Assembly: GCF_038181555.1 (NCBI RefSeq)
Contig: NZ_JBBWUA010000009.1
Span: forward strand, 47,420-111,419
Length of the DNA: 64,000 nt
Source: Desulfitobacterium sp038181555
GTDB taxonomy: Bacteria; Bacillota; Desulfitobacteriia; Desulfitobacteriales; Desulfitobacteriaceae
Reading direction: 5' to 3'
Position numbers and translations under genes: made by a program. This document shows, one piece after another, positions 31,220 to 39,674 of this stretch. Below the pieces are notes generated by a model that was not told the DNA's origin, ran no database searches, and worked only from the letters and a program-made list of their open reading frames with translations. Each line of letters starts with the position of its first letter. The first letter of the stretch is position 1.

Positions 31220-31756
31220 TTAAGAATCACTTGATCCCCAACTTCCCTTAAAGATGATCTGTGATAGCTCTTTCCTCGGTCGAGGATTTCTTTCCTCAGC
31301 CGGGTAGCCCAGCGGGGTCATAGCCAGCACGCGGACATTCTCGGGAACCTTTAAAATTTCCCGTACCTTTTCTTCTGAGAAGAGCCCTTGCCAGCAGGTG
31401 CCTAACCCTTGCTCAGCCGCTGCTAGGATCAGATGCTCCATGGCCAATCCCGCATCCAGCATCATATAATCCTTGCCTTCATAGACTTCTGACTCTGTAG
31501 GAACCGCACAAAGTACGATGATGAGTGGTGCTTGGAGTAAAGCTTTACGACCAGGATTCGTCTCCGCATAAGCTGTGGTCAGGGCTTGCTTCTGAGCTTC
31601 ACCCTCCACAACGATAAAGCGCCAACATTGGAGATTCTTCCAAGAGGGCGCCAAACGGGCACACTCTAGAACGTACTCCAGCTTTTCCTGCTCGACAGGA
31701 TCGGGTTTATAAGATCGCAAGCTGCGTCTCTTCTGAGCGAGTTCCAGAAAATCCAT
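31220..31756 (-). CDS. Nitroreductase family protein
   Basis: FMN-dependent oxidoreductase of 178 residues. RRSLRSYKPDPV carries the arginines that bind FMN phosphate. APSWKNLQCWRFIVV is the second flavin segment, and AAAEQGLGTCWQGLF followed by MTPLGYP is the usual C-terminal flavin contact. The substrate cannot be predicted. It may be co-transcribed with the downstream metallopeptidase gene. Start at 31756 lies near GGGGGGATAG. Confidence 0.92.
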   Translation of the reverse strand: MDFLELAQKRRSLRSYKPDPVEQEKLEYVLECARLAPSWKNLQCWRFIVVEGEAQKQALTTAYAETNPGRKALLQAPLIIVLCAVPTESEVYEGKDYMMLDAGLAMEHLILAAAEQGLGTCWQGLFSEEKVREILKVPENVRVLAMTPLGYPAEERNPRPRKELSQIIFKGSWGSSDS

Positions 31757-32058
31757 TATCTATCCCCCCACTATTATATTCATCTAAAAGATTAGTATTT
31801 ATGCTAACTTGATTCGCGAAAGCTTTAGGAAATCCTGCCTTCGGCGACATAAAAGCCTAGCTTACAATCGTCTCGCATGCAATCATCTAAAAATAACACA
31901 AGAAATAATACCCACTATCACATTCTTGAATACCCACTAATGCATTCCTCATGTTAAAATATAGACATGATAAGAAAATTTCCGTCATCATTCTCCTAAG
32001 ATAGTTTGAAATAGGTAAACGAAGACATCTGATTGTGATGATTTGGCAGGTGAGATAG
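31757..32058. other. Intergenic region before the SMR pair with a 22-bp-period direct repeat
   Basis: AATACCCACTAnnnCATTC occurs twice, at 31907-31925 and 31929-31947, exactly 22 bp apart, or two helical turns. It lies 110-150 bases before the SMR genes and could be an operator. I looked for a guanidine (ykkC) riboswitch, which often precedes SMR genes, and did not recognise one. Confidence 0.45.
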
Positions 32059-32370
32059 TTGGGATATATATATTTATTAGGATCTATATTGGTAGGAACA
32101 TTTGCCACAATCTGTCTTAAATATTCAGACGGATTTAAAAAGCCATTGCCAACCATAGGAAACCTGATCGGTTTCTTTTTAAGTCTATGGCTTTTATCTT
32201 TGTCAGTATTGACGGTTAAATTAAGTATAGCTTATGCAACATGGTCAGGACTAGGCATTATTCTGGCAGCGGTTTTGGGCAATATTTTGTTTCATGAAAA
32301 ACCTTCAAGACCTAGTATGTTTGGCATGGGCTTTATTATCATTGGTATGATTCTAATGAATATTTTTTGA
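32059..32370 (+). CDS. Small multidrug resistance (SMR) family subunit, lacking the membrane Glu
   Basis: 103 residues and four membrane helices. GYIYLLGSILVGTFATICLK aligns with the first helix of EmrE, but the essential proton- and drug-binding Glu14 is replaced by Gly or Val (SILVGTFAT against AILAEVIGT). The conserved Trp of helix 3 remains (YATWSGLGI). The start is TTG at 32059 after GGCAGGTGAG. It lies 13 bases before a second SMR gene, so the two likely form a heterodimer. Confidence 0.9.
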   Translation: MGYIYLLGSILVGTFATICLKYSDGFKKPLPTIGNLIGFFLSLWLLSLSVLTVKLSIAYATWSGLGIILAAVLGNILFHEKPSRPSMFGMGFIIIGMILMNIF

Positions 32371-32383
32371 TAGGTGATGAAAA

Positions 32384-32737
32384 ATGGGATATGTATATAT
32401 GACATTGGCTCTTCTGGGTGAAGTGGCGGGGACCGCTTTTTTAAAAAGCTCTGCCGGGTTTTCAATCCTAATTCCTACTGTATTGTGCGTGCTAGCTTAT
32501 ATTGTGTGTAATCTATTCATCGCAAAGTCATTATTTACTATAAAAATGAGTGTCGCCTATGCGACTTGGTATGGTGCCGCTGTAGGAATAGCGGCCCTCT
32601 TGTCCGTGTTTCTATATCATGAGAGTATTTCACTCATGGCAGTAATAGGTCTGGTTTTTATTATTGGTGGTATAGTTCTTGCCAACCTAGGTGAGGTTAG
32701 CGAGAAAGCAGAAAATGTTCGAAGTGCTAAACAATGA
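32384..32737 (+). CDS. SMR family subunit with intact Glu
   Basis: 117 residues, four membrane helices. The first helix reads YVYMTLALLGEVAGTAFLK with the catalytic Glu in place, and the third helix has YATWYGAAVG with the conserved Trp. A charged C-terminal tail (EVSEKAENVRSAKQ) is longer than in EmrE. It is co-transcribed with the Glu-less partner. The pair probably exports a cationic compound by proton exchange; the substrate is unknown. Confidence 0.92.
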   Translation: MGYVYMTLALLGEVAGTAFLKSSAGFSILIPTVLCVLAYIVCNLFIAKSLFTIKMSVAYATWYGAAVGIAALLSVFLYHESISLMAVIGLVFIIGGIVLANLGEVSEKAENVRSAKQ

Positions 32738-32747
32738 AGGTTAGGCC

Positions 32748-34004
32748 TTATTTATTCTTAGTCTCCCTCTGACCTAGCCTGCGGCTTAAGGAAAGAAGTT
32801 GGGTCCCTCGCATGAGAATCTCCGACCCATATTTATTCCGGATTTCGTCCACGGTGCGATCCAATTCAGTCGCTTCTTGAACATCTTCTTGGAATAAACA
32901 AAGCTGTTCCATGCCCTTTTGCAAACGACTGGCCGTTATGCCTAGCAAACGTATCGGCTTACCCTTAGGCCATTTTTCAAAGAGCTTAAGGCTTTCTTGG
33001 TAGATCACATCGGTAAGCTCCGTCGGTTCAAACAAAGTGGTAGAGTAGGTACGAGTTTTAAATTCCGGATCCTTGATGGATAAGGTTAGAGTTTGAGCCT
33101 TGGTCTTCTCTTGGCGGACCTTTCTACTCACACTGTCGGCTAGAGAAAGCAAGACCTCCGCTACCTGCTCTGAATCAACAATATCTTGCGGTAAGGTTAG
33201 GGAACGTCCAATGGAATGATCCTTGACCCGATCCACCGGAGTTACTGGCCGCTCATCCCACCCATTGGCCAAGGCGTGAATCTTTTTCCCATAGATACCA
33301 AAACGCTTTTGCAAGGCGTCCCCAGAGACTTGCGCCAAATCGCCTAGGGTCCTAATTCCCATGGTCTCCAGTTGCTTTTCCGTCTGGGCACCGATCCCGG
33401 ACATTTCCCCCACCCGCAAGGGCCAAATCTTAGTTTCTAGATCAGGTGGGGCAAGGACTGTAAAGCTACGCGGGACCTTAATCCGCGTCTTTGGATCTCG
33501 CCGGTAATCGCTGGCAAGCTTGGCAAAAATCTTGCAGTAGCTTATTCCTACCGATACCCCGAGGGATAATTCCTCAAGAATCTCCTTCTGTATCCTGCGA
33601 GCTATATCCTCCGTACTTCCGAAAAGCAAATGAGAGCCTCGGAAATCCGCAAAACACTCATCCACGGAGACCACCTCGATATGGTCATCATCCGTATAAC
33701 GACCAACGATCTGCCACATCTTTTCACTAAGCTCAAGGTATAAGCGAAAATCTGGGGAAAGAACGATAGCGTCTGGACAAAGTTTCTTAGCTTGAAACAG
33801 AGGCATTGCTGTCTTCACCCCATACACCCGAGCTTCGTAGCTGGCCGTAAGGACAATACCCGTCCGGCTTTTCGGATCCCCCGCTACCAGCAAAGGCTTC
33901 CCTTGCAGCTCAGGGTTCACTGCCTGATGGCAGCTAGCATAATAACTATTAGCATCGAAGAGGACGATATCGAGGGGCTGTGGCGAGCTATCCGTTGACA
34001 TCAT
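32748..34004 (-). CDS. dinB: Y-family DNA polymerase (DinB/YqjW group)
   Basis: Error-prone translesion polymerase of 418 residues. IVLFDANSYYASCHQAVNPEL has the first metal-binding Asp and the steric-gate region, and VVSVDECFADF supplies the second Asp-Glu pair. The Cys after DE resembles the YqjW/UvrX group rather than classic DinB (DEAYLD). Helix-hairpin-helix residues (MSGIGAQTEKQLETMGIRT) and a little-finger domain follow. A short clamp-binding-like motif QLCLF lies near the C-terminus. I see no LexA box upstream. It converges with the SMR operon. Confidence 0.93.
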   Translation of the reverse strand: MMSTDSSPQPLDIVLFDANSYYASCHQAVNPELQGKPLLVAGDPKSRTGIVLTASYEARVYGVKTAMPLFQAKKLCPDAIVLSPDFRLYLELSEKMWQIVGRYTDDDHIEVVSVDECFADFRGSHLLFGSTEDIARRIQKEILEELSLGVSVGISYCKIFAKLASDYRRDPKTRIKVPRSFTVLAPPDLETKIWPLRVGEMSGIGAQTEKQLETMGIRTLGDLAQVSGDALQKRFGIYGKKIHALANGWDERPVTPVDRVKDHSIGRSLTLPQDIVDSEQVAEVLLSLADSVSRKVRQEKTKAQTLTLSIKDPEFKTRTYSTTLFEPTELTDVIYQESLKLFEKWPKGKPIRLLGITASRLQKGMEQLCLFQEDVQEATELDRTVDEIRNKYGSEILMRGTQLLSLSRRLGQRETKNK

Positions 34005-34063
34005 GTTCCCTTCTCTCCTGTCATGATCGCTTCTCTCTCACTATGATCAATTATTTTTTACCA

Positions 34064-34594
34064 TCACTGCTTTTGAAATAAAGCCTTTTTGGTATTTTCC
34101 TCAAGCATTCGTTTCAATTCCTTCGGATCATCTATATCCCTTTTCGGCAGAATATAGGCGCTGATAGAGCTGTTATAAAGATAGAGGTTATCTTCATCCT
34201 GATTGATAGCTTGAATACCAGCCCAGTTCAATTTGGTCTCACCCTGAGCTGTTGTATCAATGATTCCTTCCTCAGCTAAGACCATATGATGTTCACCAAA
34301 TAGGTCATCGTTGTTGCCCGCTTTGAGGAGGGTCTTGCTATTGCGTGTAATATAACGGTAAAAGTACTTAGGATAATAAATAAACCATAAAACGCTGAGA
34401 AGAGTAAACATAATCATGACCTCTTGGTAGGGCCGCGATCCCACTATGGATAGAAAAGCGGCGAAGGTCATAAAAATGGCAGGTCCTAAAAAGCGTTGCT
34501 TTTTCAAGGCCTGTTTAGCCGGTTCGGAGTTTTTAATATGAAATAAGTTAAACTTCAAATAATCTTCTTCGGATAAATAATAGGTAATTTCCAT
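34064..34594 (-). CDS. YcxB-like membrane protein
   Basis: 176 residues. Residues 1-35 are cytoplasmic (YYLSEEDYLKFNLFHIKNS), two membrane helices lie near 38-80, and a C-terminal YcxB-like domain reads HHMVLAEEGIIDTTAQGE, then WAGIQAINQDEDNLYLYNSSISAYILPKR. Function is unknown. The small plus-strand gene at 34754 is divergent to it. Confidence 0.8.
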   Translation of the reverse strand: MEITYYLSEEDYLKFNLFHIKNSEPAKQALKKQRFLGPAIFMTFAAFLSIVGSRPYQEVMIMFTLLSVLWFIYYPKYFYRYITRNSKTLLKAGNNDDLFGEHHMVLAEEGIIDTTAQGETKLNWAGIQAINQDEDNLYLYNSSISAYILPKRDIDDPKELKRMLEENTKKALFQKQ

Positions 34595-34753
34595 GGACAG
34601 TCTCTCCCTTTCTCAGCTGATATCAAACCATTTATACCGATTATACCATAGGAATTGTCCCCTTGCTGATCATTGGAGTAATTTGGCATCATCAATACTT
34701 CTGCCATTGGAAAACCTATAGTTGATCCAATCGAATTGAAGGAGGGGTTATTT

Positions 34754-34909
34754 TTGAGTAAAGGCAAAGCCGCAAGAAGAGAAGAATTGGCCAATAAATT
34801 TCCCGAAATGGACCAACGTTTTCAAGAGATTAAATCCGAGATCAATGGTCCACTTGAACGCTTAGGTGACAATGCAAAGGAACAAAAAAACGCTAAGCAT
34901 CTCACATGA
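34754..34909 (+). CDS. Small highly charged protein (51 residues)
   Basis: TTG start preceded by AAGGAGGGG at 8-base spacing. The product is rich in Lys, Glu and Arg (KAARREELANKFPEMDQRF) and probably helical. An inverted repeat follows at once. No family is recognised. Ribosome binding site and terminator-like hairpin support a real gene. Confidence 0.5.
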   Translation: MSKGKAARREELANKFPEMDQRFQEIKSEINGPLERLGDNAKEQKNAKHLT

Positions 34910-34913
34910 AATG

Positions 34914-34954
34914 CAAGAAAGGAGAGCATACTGTAGCTCTCCTTTCTTGCATCT
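34914..34954. terminator. Long hairpin after the 51-residue gene
   Basis: ATGCAAGAAAGGAGAG pairs with CTCTCCTTTCTTGCAT around a short loop. The T-tract is weak on both strands, so it may be a terminator or an mRNA-protecting stem. Confidence 0.5.
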
Positions 34955-35065
34955 ATCAACGGTATCTAGCCGGGTATCGTACCGGCTAAAGCCGCAACCT
35001 GTCAAAGACTTGACCCTGCATTAATTCGGTTCTCGCCCTCAAAAACTCGGTTAAGGCGACTCTCA

Positions 35066-35677
35066 CTATTTACCTCCCGTCATGGGTAACATAGCATAGC
35101 AGTCCATTGCCATTTCACTTTCCCTTACTGGTTCGGCGGCTTTAGCCAAGTAATAGCCCACCGATTCCCCAATCCATAAGGCCGTCGAGAGCGCGTAGAC
35201 GAGATCCTTTTCTAAGGCCGCGGTTTCCGAAATATAATTGCTTCGCATTTCTAAAAGAATGGAGGCAATATTTCTTCTTTCCTTCCTTTCCTTCTTGGGC
35301 ATATAGTCTAGTTGGTTTCTGCTCAGGAGCTTCCACATGAGGAATTGAAGTCTTATCTCATATAAAAAATGTCCACCCAGCTTATGAAATATCTCTCTGT
35401 CCAAATGGTACCTGCAAAAAAAGTCGCTGACGTAATGGCAAATTTGACCTAATTCTGTTGAAAACTTTTGTCGGTCCATGTTGTTTTGCATTAATTCATT
35501 GACGCTTTCGCAAACATTACCAAAATGGTTCTCCATTATATGGGCCGTTTTGATTTGCTTGTAAGATAGATCAGGCTTGATGTTTCCATAAATAAAGGAA
35601 AGCCTATTCAATTTCATTTTTTTCTTAAAATGCCCGTACAATATCATCGAGATTGTTACATGAGTTAAGATTTTCAC
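35066..35677 (-). CDS. Zinc-dependent phospholipase C-like protein
   Basis: 203 residues, no signal peptide. It opens with THVTISMILYGHF, and later has ICHYVSDFFCRYHLDRE with a His/Asp/His spacing like the zinc ligands of the phospholipase C/P1-nuclease-like fold. YGNIKPDLSYKQIKTAHIMENHF fits the N-terminal metal region. Many clostridial proteins of this type are annotated zinc-dependent phospholipase C, yet activity is unproven and the absence of a signal peptide argues for a cytoplasmic role. Confidence 0.65.
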   Translation of the reverse strand: MKILTHVTISMILYGHFKKKMKLNRLSFIYGNIKPDLSYKQIKTAHIMENHFGNVCESVNELMQNNMDRQKFSTELGQICHYVSDFFCRYHLDREIFHKLGGHFLYEIRLQFLMWKLLSRNQLDYMPKKERKERRNIASILLEMRSNYISETAALEKDLVYALSTALWIGESVGYYLAKAAEPVRESEMAMDCYAMLPMTGGK

Positions 35678-35799
35678 TTCCGCACTCCCTTCTCTTCTCT
35701 TCGATTCTTCCAGACTCTATAATAAGACCTGAATATTAATCTTAAATTGAATTCAGATTATAGTTTTATAAAATCTATGTAAAAAAACTGCAATAAACA

Positions 35800-35844
35800 A
35801 AATTGGGCAGAGGTTATCGCCGACGAAAGCAATAACCTCTGCCC
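35800..35844 (-). terminator. Terminator of the DUF2680 gene
   Basis: GGGCAGAGGTTAT pairs with ATAACCTCTGCCC and is followed by AATTTTGTTT on the minus strand, about 55 bases after the stop. Confidence 0.75.
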
Positions 35845-35899
35845 ATCTCTTAGTTATATCTATTTAAAAGGGCACAGCACCCTTATGTAAGTGAGTGAA

Positions 35900-36469
35900 T
35901 TATAGACCTAAGGAGAACCGCATTCCCTTCCCGCCGTGCATTCCCATACCGCCCGGCACGAAGGTACCTTGCTCTAGGGCTTCCTTTTGTATTTCTATTT
36001 GAGCTGTTTCAGCATCAACCCAGCTCTTAATTTGCTCTTCGGTCAGCTTACCTTCTGTTTTCATTGCTTCTTCTTGTGCTTTAAGCCGGGCTTGAGCGTT
36101 TTCCACCCATGTCGCAATCTGTTCCTCCGTTAGGGGTTCACCCACTTTAAATTTAATGTTTTCGCGGTCCATCATTCCCGGTCCCATACCCATGCCAAAT
36201 CCTCCGAGTTCACCGTTGGCCAGTGCTTCCTCGGACCGTTGCTGGCGTTCTTCAATGAACTCCTTCATTTTATCCCCTTGCTCTTGGGTAAGCAGCCCCG
36301 CTTCAACTTCTTTGTCTACGATTTGTTGATGGATACCAAACATTTGTTGAGTCAGGCTCTTCATCTCCGCTAGTTTTGTGGAATCTACTGCTTCAGCACC
36401 CCAAGCCACAGCGGCACCCCCCAGTAACATGGCCGTACTGAGCACTCCGACGACAATTTTTTTCTTCAT
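35900..36469 (-). CDS. Secreted DUF2680 protein
   Basis: Start at 36469 follows GGGAGG and gives a clear signal peptide (KKKIVVGVLSTAMLLGGAAVAWGAEA, cleavage likely after AWGA). The mature part contains two or three similar helical units (LTEEQIATWVENAQARL and LTEEQIKSWVDAETAQI) and Gly/Met-rich linkers (GGFGMGMGPGMM, GGMGMHGGKGM). These resemble Spy/CpxP-like periplasmic proteins in composition, and the His/Met residues could bind metal. Function is unknown. Confidence 0.85.
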   Translation of the reverse strand: MKKKIVVGVLSTAMLLGGAAVAWGAEAVDSTKLAEMKSLTQQMFGIHQQIVDKEVEAGLLTQEQGDKMKEFIEERQQRSEEALANGELGGFGMGMGPGMMDRENIKFKVGEPLTEEQIATWVENAQARLKAQEEAMKTEGKLTEEQIKSWVDAETAQIEIQKEALEQGTFVPGGMGMHGGKGMRFSLGL

Positions 36470-36737
36470 CAAGAAAACCTCCCGCTCCAATTTTTGAGCC
36501 AAGGATTAATTTGGCTCTATACACAAGATAACCAACCTAGCTGAAACCAAGCTGAGTGCTCACTTAAGGTTAACTTAAAATTTTTCGAATTATGTAATCA
36601 GGTATTTCCTTGTCCGAAACAAATCGTGCAATAATCACTCTGTTATAGTAGAATTAGAAAAACCATAATGTTCTTGCCATTCAATGCTGTGAACAATACA
36701 GTGACAATATTAAAATCAATGCTGGGAGGTACACGCT

Positions 36738-37586
36738 ATGAAGCTAGACAGTCAAGCCTATCTGATTTTTGATGGAGCCATGGGCACCATGCTGCAAAAA
36801 AATGGACTTAATCCGGGGCAACCCCCTGAGGTATTTAATATGACAAGACCGGAAGTCATTGAGGGTATTCATCGAGAGTACATTCAAGCAGGTAGTCAGG
36901 TCATCACAACGAACACCTTCGGTGCCCTAGAAGGCAAAATAAAACCGACCGGATATTCCGTAGAGGAAGTCATCCAGTCGGCTGTAGCCATTGCCCGCAA
37001 GGCGGCCGGAAGTCAATTGGTTGCTCTGGATATAGGACCAACCGGTGAGCTTCTGGAACCTATCGGCGATGTAACCTTCGAAGAGGCCTATGAATTATTT
37101 GCCCGCCAAGTCAAGGCAGCTGCCATAACAGGCGAGGCCGATCTTGTCTTAATCGAAACCTTTTTTGATTTAGAGGAAGCAAGAGCAGCAATCCAAGCAG
37201 TGAAGGATCATTCTTCACTCCCGGTTATCTGCACCTTTACCTTCCAAAAGCAAGGGAAAACCATGATGGGCTACGATGTTGCGACTGTAGCTACAGCCTT
37301 AGCAGAATACGGCGCAGATGGGATTGGCATCAATTGCTCCGTGGGTCCCAGTGAAATGCTTCCCTTTGTAGAAACCCTGGTCAACTCTACCCAATTACCA
37401 ATTTTAGTTCAGCCCAACGCCGGCTTGCCGAAGATCGTTGACGGCCAAACCGTCTATGATATTGAACCTCAGGAATTTGCCCGGTTTATCAAAGCCATGG
37501 CCGATCTAGGAGTAAAATGGTTCGGTGGATGCTGCGGAACAACTCCTGAGTTTATTAGAGCTATACGGAAAGTGTTGTCTGAATAA
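36738..37586 (+). CDS. Homocysteine S-methyltransferase family protein
   Basis: 282-residue TIM barrel corresponding to the N-terminal homocysteine-binding domain of MetH or to BHMT. YLIFDGAMGTMLQKNG starts the barrel, GINCSVGP supplies the first zinc cysteine, and GGCCGTTPEFIRAI supplies the other two. No cobalamin or pterin domain is attached, so it must use another methyl donor or a corrinoid partner encoded elsewhere. GGGAGG precedes ATG 36738. No SAM or cobalamin riboswitch is visible upstream. Confidence 0.9.
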   Translation: MKLDSQAYLIFDGAMGTMLQKNGLNPGQPPEVFNMTRPEVIEGIHREYIQAGSQVITTNTFGALEGKIKPTGYSVEEVIQSAVAIARKAAGSQLVALDIGPTGELLEPIGDVTFEEAYELFARQVKAAAITGEADLVLIETFFDLEEARAAIQAVKDHSSLPVICTFTFQKQGKTMMGYDVATVATALAEYGADGIGINCSVGPSEMLPFVETLVNSTQLPILVQPNAGLPKIVDGQTVYDIEPQEFARFIKAMADLGVKWFGGCCGTTPEFIRAIRKVLSE

Positions 37587-37606
37587 CTCTTCTGCTCCAC
37601 ACTAAA

Positions 37607-38107
37607 CTACGCTTCCTCGAGCGCCTCAACTACTGCTAGAGGTTCGAAATCATCAAGTGTACAAACCTCTTTGAAGTAGCTAAGTAGAATAAACACATCT
37701 CGCGGGTCTTCATATTCATCCACATGCTCTATCTTGATTTGTTTCCCGGCCAAGAACGTCTCTAAATCCAGTTCCTTATTCTCTTCTTGTTTGATCAGAG
37801 TATGATAGTCATTTACCAGCTTCTGCAGTTTTGCCTGATTATCGTCATTGACTTCGATGTCTGGAAAACGATAATTAGCAGAGTTCTCGCCAAAATAAAC
37901 CATGAATTCGAGAGTTGATGCTGCAGCTGCTGCCGCCTCTTCTTCAAGTTTCAACTGAGTGTATTTCTTCAAAGTTCTTCTTTCCTCTCCGGAGGCTGGG
38001 CCTCCTTGAATGATTTTAAAGCCGCCAGCATGGCGGCTTCTCTCAGTGTTCAATAACTCATGCAAATAATAATCTTCCTTTGGGTTTGGGAGCCGGGCTT
38101 CCTGCAA
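37607..38107 (-). CDS. Unknown protein with N-terminal hairpin-bearing coding segment
   Basis: 166 residues, acidic, without signal peptide or membrane helix. A poly-Ala/Glu run (LEEEAAAAAASTLEF) is followed by a compact C-terminal part (FILLSYFKEVCTLDDFEPLAVVE). I recognise no family. Codons 24-31 overlap a strong stem (AAGCCGCC/GGCGGCTT, 38019-38037) followed by TTTAAAATC on the minus strand. This could attenuate transcription, or mean that the true start lies downstream. Confidence 0.6.
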   Translation of the reverse strand: MQEARLPNPKEDYYLHELLNTERSRHAGGFKIIQGGPASGEERRTLKKYTQLKLEEEAAAAAASTLEFMVYFGENSANYRFPDIEVNDDNQAKLQKLVNDYHTLIKQEENKELDLETFLAGKQIKIEHVDEYEDPRDVFILLSYFKEVCTLDDFEPLAVVEALEEA

Positions 38108-38141
38108 TCTATTATACCAGTTTCGAGAAGTTAAATGAACT

Positions 38142-38798
38142 TTAAGTAGTTGGGATTGTTTTTTTCACATCTTCATAGAAATTTGCTATGGTTGCATGAT
38201 AATAGGGCGCTGCAAAGAGAAAGCCTATCCCTAGAGTTACAATCCCAACCAAAAACCAACCAATAAAGCTCAACCAAAGGTAGAACAATCTTAACTTCTG
38301 TCCGTCCATCATTCTCTTGCTCAATTCTATTGCCTCTAAGGGCTTCAGGTCGGGATTATCATTCATAATGTAATAGGCCAAGGAATAACGTAGAGCCGCG
38401 ATAATTCCCGGAATGATGAGCAACAAAAACCAAAGGAAGATAAAAAGTCCGATTAAGAAATTTAGGATAAAGTTCTTTAAAAAGTAGTGAAAACCACTAA
38501 ACAGATCACTAAAGGTAGACTCTTGATTTCTTGCTAATCTCAAGAAGACGGATGCCAAGCCAAAATGGATTGGCCCACCGACTATGAAAGCAATTAATAG
38601 AAATAATGAGTTTGGGTGACTTACCATTGTTCTCACAAATTCTCCGTCACGCAATACATATTCAGCAGTGTCTTTACCGTTATTTCCCGTCAAAGCATCC
38701 GTAAGCAGCCATGCCACCACAGAGACTGCAATGGCTAAAAGCCAATTTCCACTTAAATTCTCCCGGGCCAGCATTTTGAGCTCAGCATTGCTTTTCAT
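38142..38798 (-). CDS. DUF975 family membrane protein
   Basis: Start at 38798 follows GGAGGAGATC, giving 218 residues. The N-terminus SNAELKMLARENLSGNW is the typical DUF975 opening. About five membrane helices follow, with the FSDLFSGFHYFLKNFI and YIMNDNPDLKPLEAIELSKRMM segments that mark the family. Function is unknown. Confidence 0.88.
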   Translation of the reverse strand: MKSNAELKMLARENLSGNWLLAIAVSVVAWLLTDALTGNNGKDTAEYVLRDGEFVRTMVSHPNSLFLLIAFIVGGPIHFGLASVFLRLARNQESTFSDLFSGFHYFLKNFILNFLIGLFIFLWFLLLIIPGIIAALRYSLAYYIMNDNPDLKPLEAIELSKRMMDGQKLRLFYLWLSFIGWFLVGIVTLGIGFLFAAPYYHATIANFYEDVKKTIPTT

Positions 38799-38891
38799 TT
38801 GATCTCCTCCACTCTCCATTGATTCCTTGACTATTTTTTAGTAGAGACGAGCCAGCTTACAGTTTTTGCTCAAGCCTTTACCCCCCAGAGT

Positions 38892-39458
38892 TTAGACCCT
38901 GAGCAGGCCACGGAAACCCCTCACACCATAGTAGGATTCTGCTCCGTTATGGTAGACAAAGACCGTGTCATAGCGACGATCACCGAAGATAGCTCCGCCA
39001 AGCTTTCTAATATGTGCAGGTGTTTTTAGCCAGCTTGATGTTTTCGCATCAAATTTGCCAAGCTCCTGCAGGTCCTTATATTGTTCGACTGTTAAAAGCT
39101 CGATGCCCATGTCAACGGCCATATCTATAGCGCTAGTCTGTGGTTTATGTTCTTTCCTTGCCTCCAAGGCTTCGCGATCATAACAGACATTTCTGCGTCC
39201 CTTCGGGCTTTCTACTGAACAATCACAAAAAATGTATTCACCCGTGTTTTCATTATGACCAACTACATCCGGTTCTCCGCCTGTTCTTTCCATCTCATTG
39301 AGTGACCACAGTTTATCTGCATTTACCTCCACCTGTGTTTGGACTTTTGCCCATTCAAGACTTGGATGGCGATTCATATTCTTCGCAAAGCGCTCTTTCA
39401 AGATTCCGAGTAGTTCATCTTGTTGTTCCGGTGGTAACACCCTTTTTTCATTCGCCAT
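38892..39458 (-). CDS. DUF4256 family protein
   Basis: 188-residue soluble protein. WSLNEMERTGGEPDVVG, FCDCSVESPKGRRNVCYD and IDMAVDMGIELLTVEQYK are characteristic of this small bacterial family of unknown function. FVYHNGAESYYGVRGFRG closes the domain. AGGAGG lies before the ATG. It is probably monocistronic. Confidence 0.85.
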   Translation of the reverse strand: MANEKRVLPPEQQDELLGILKERFAKNMNRHPSLEWAKVQTQVEVNADKLWSLNEMERTGGEPDVVGHNENTGEYIFCDCSVESPKGRRNVCYDREALEARKEHKPQTSAIDMAVDMGIELLTVEQYKDLQELGKFDAKTSSWLKTPAHIRKLGGAIFGDRRYDTVFVYHNGAESYYGVRGFRGLLRV

Positions 39459-39612
39459 GTGAAACCTCCTAGCACTATTTTTTCTTATTGTTGTTGACCT
39501 TCATCTCTTTATTATTGTTAAGCTACCTGTTACTTATTCCTGTCACAATAACAACTCCTAGCGAAATACCAAGGTCAAAATTGTTGCTTTATAAAAATTA
39601 CATAAATAGCAT

Positions 39613-39646
39613 TTGCAGGAGGTACGTGTAGGGGGTATAATTTCCC
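39613..39646 (+). promoter_or_regulatory. Promoter with G-run/C-run inverted repeat upstream of the CGGC gene
   Basis: TTGCAG (39613-39618) and TATAAT (39636-39641) are 17 bp apart. The -10 box is enclosed by GGGGG (39631-39635) and CCCC (39643-39646), an inverted repeat of the kind used by metal-sensing repressors such as CsoR. This suggests metal-responsive control; the regulator is not in the window. Confidence 0.5.
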
Positions 39647-39674
39647 CATAGAGATATAGAGGAGGAAGAAGTTC

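Noticed and set aside
31757..32058. Guanidine (ykkC) riboswitch before the SMR genes
   Set aside because: I could not find the conserved ykkC sequence blocks or a plausible expression platform.
34005..34063. LexA box upstream of the Y-family polymerase
   Set aside because: No GAAC-N4-GTTC pattern is present in the upstream bases.
36503..36737. SAM or cobalamin riboswitch before the homocysteine methyltransferase
   Set aside because: No S-box or B12-box motif can be recognised in the 235-base leader.
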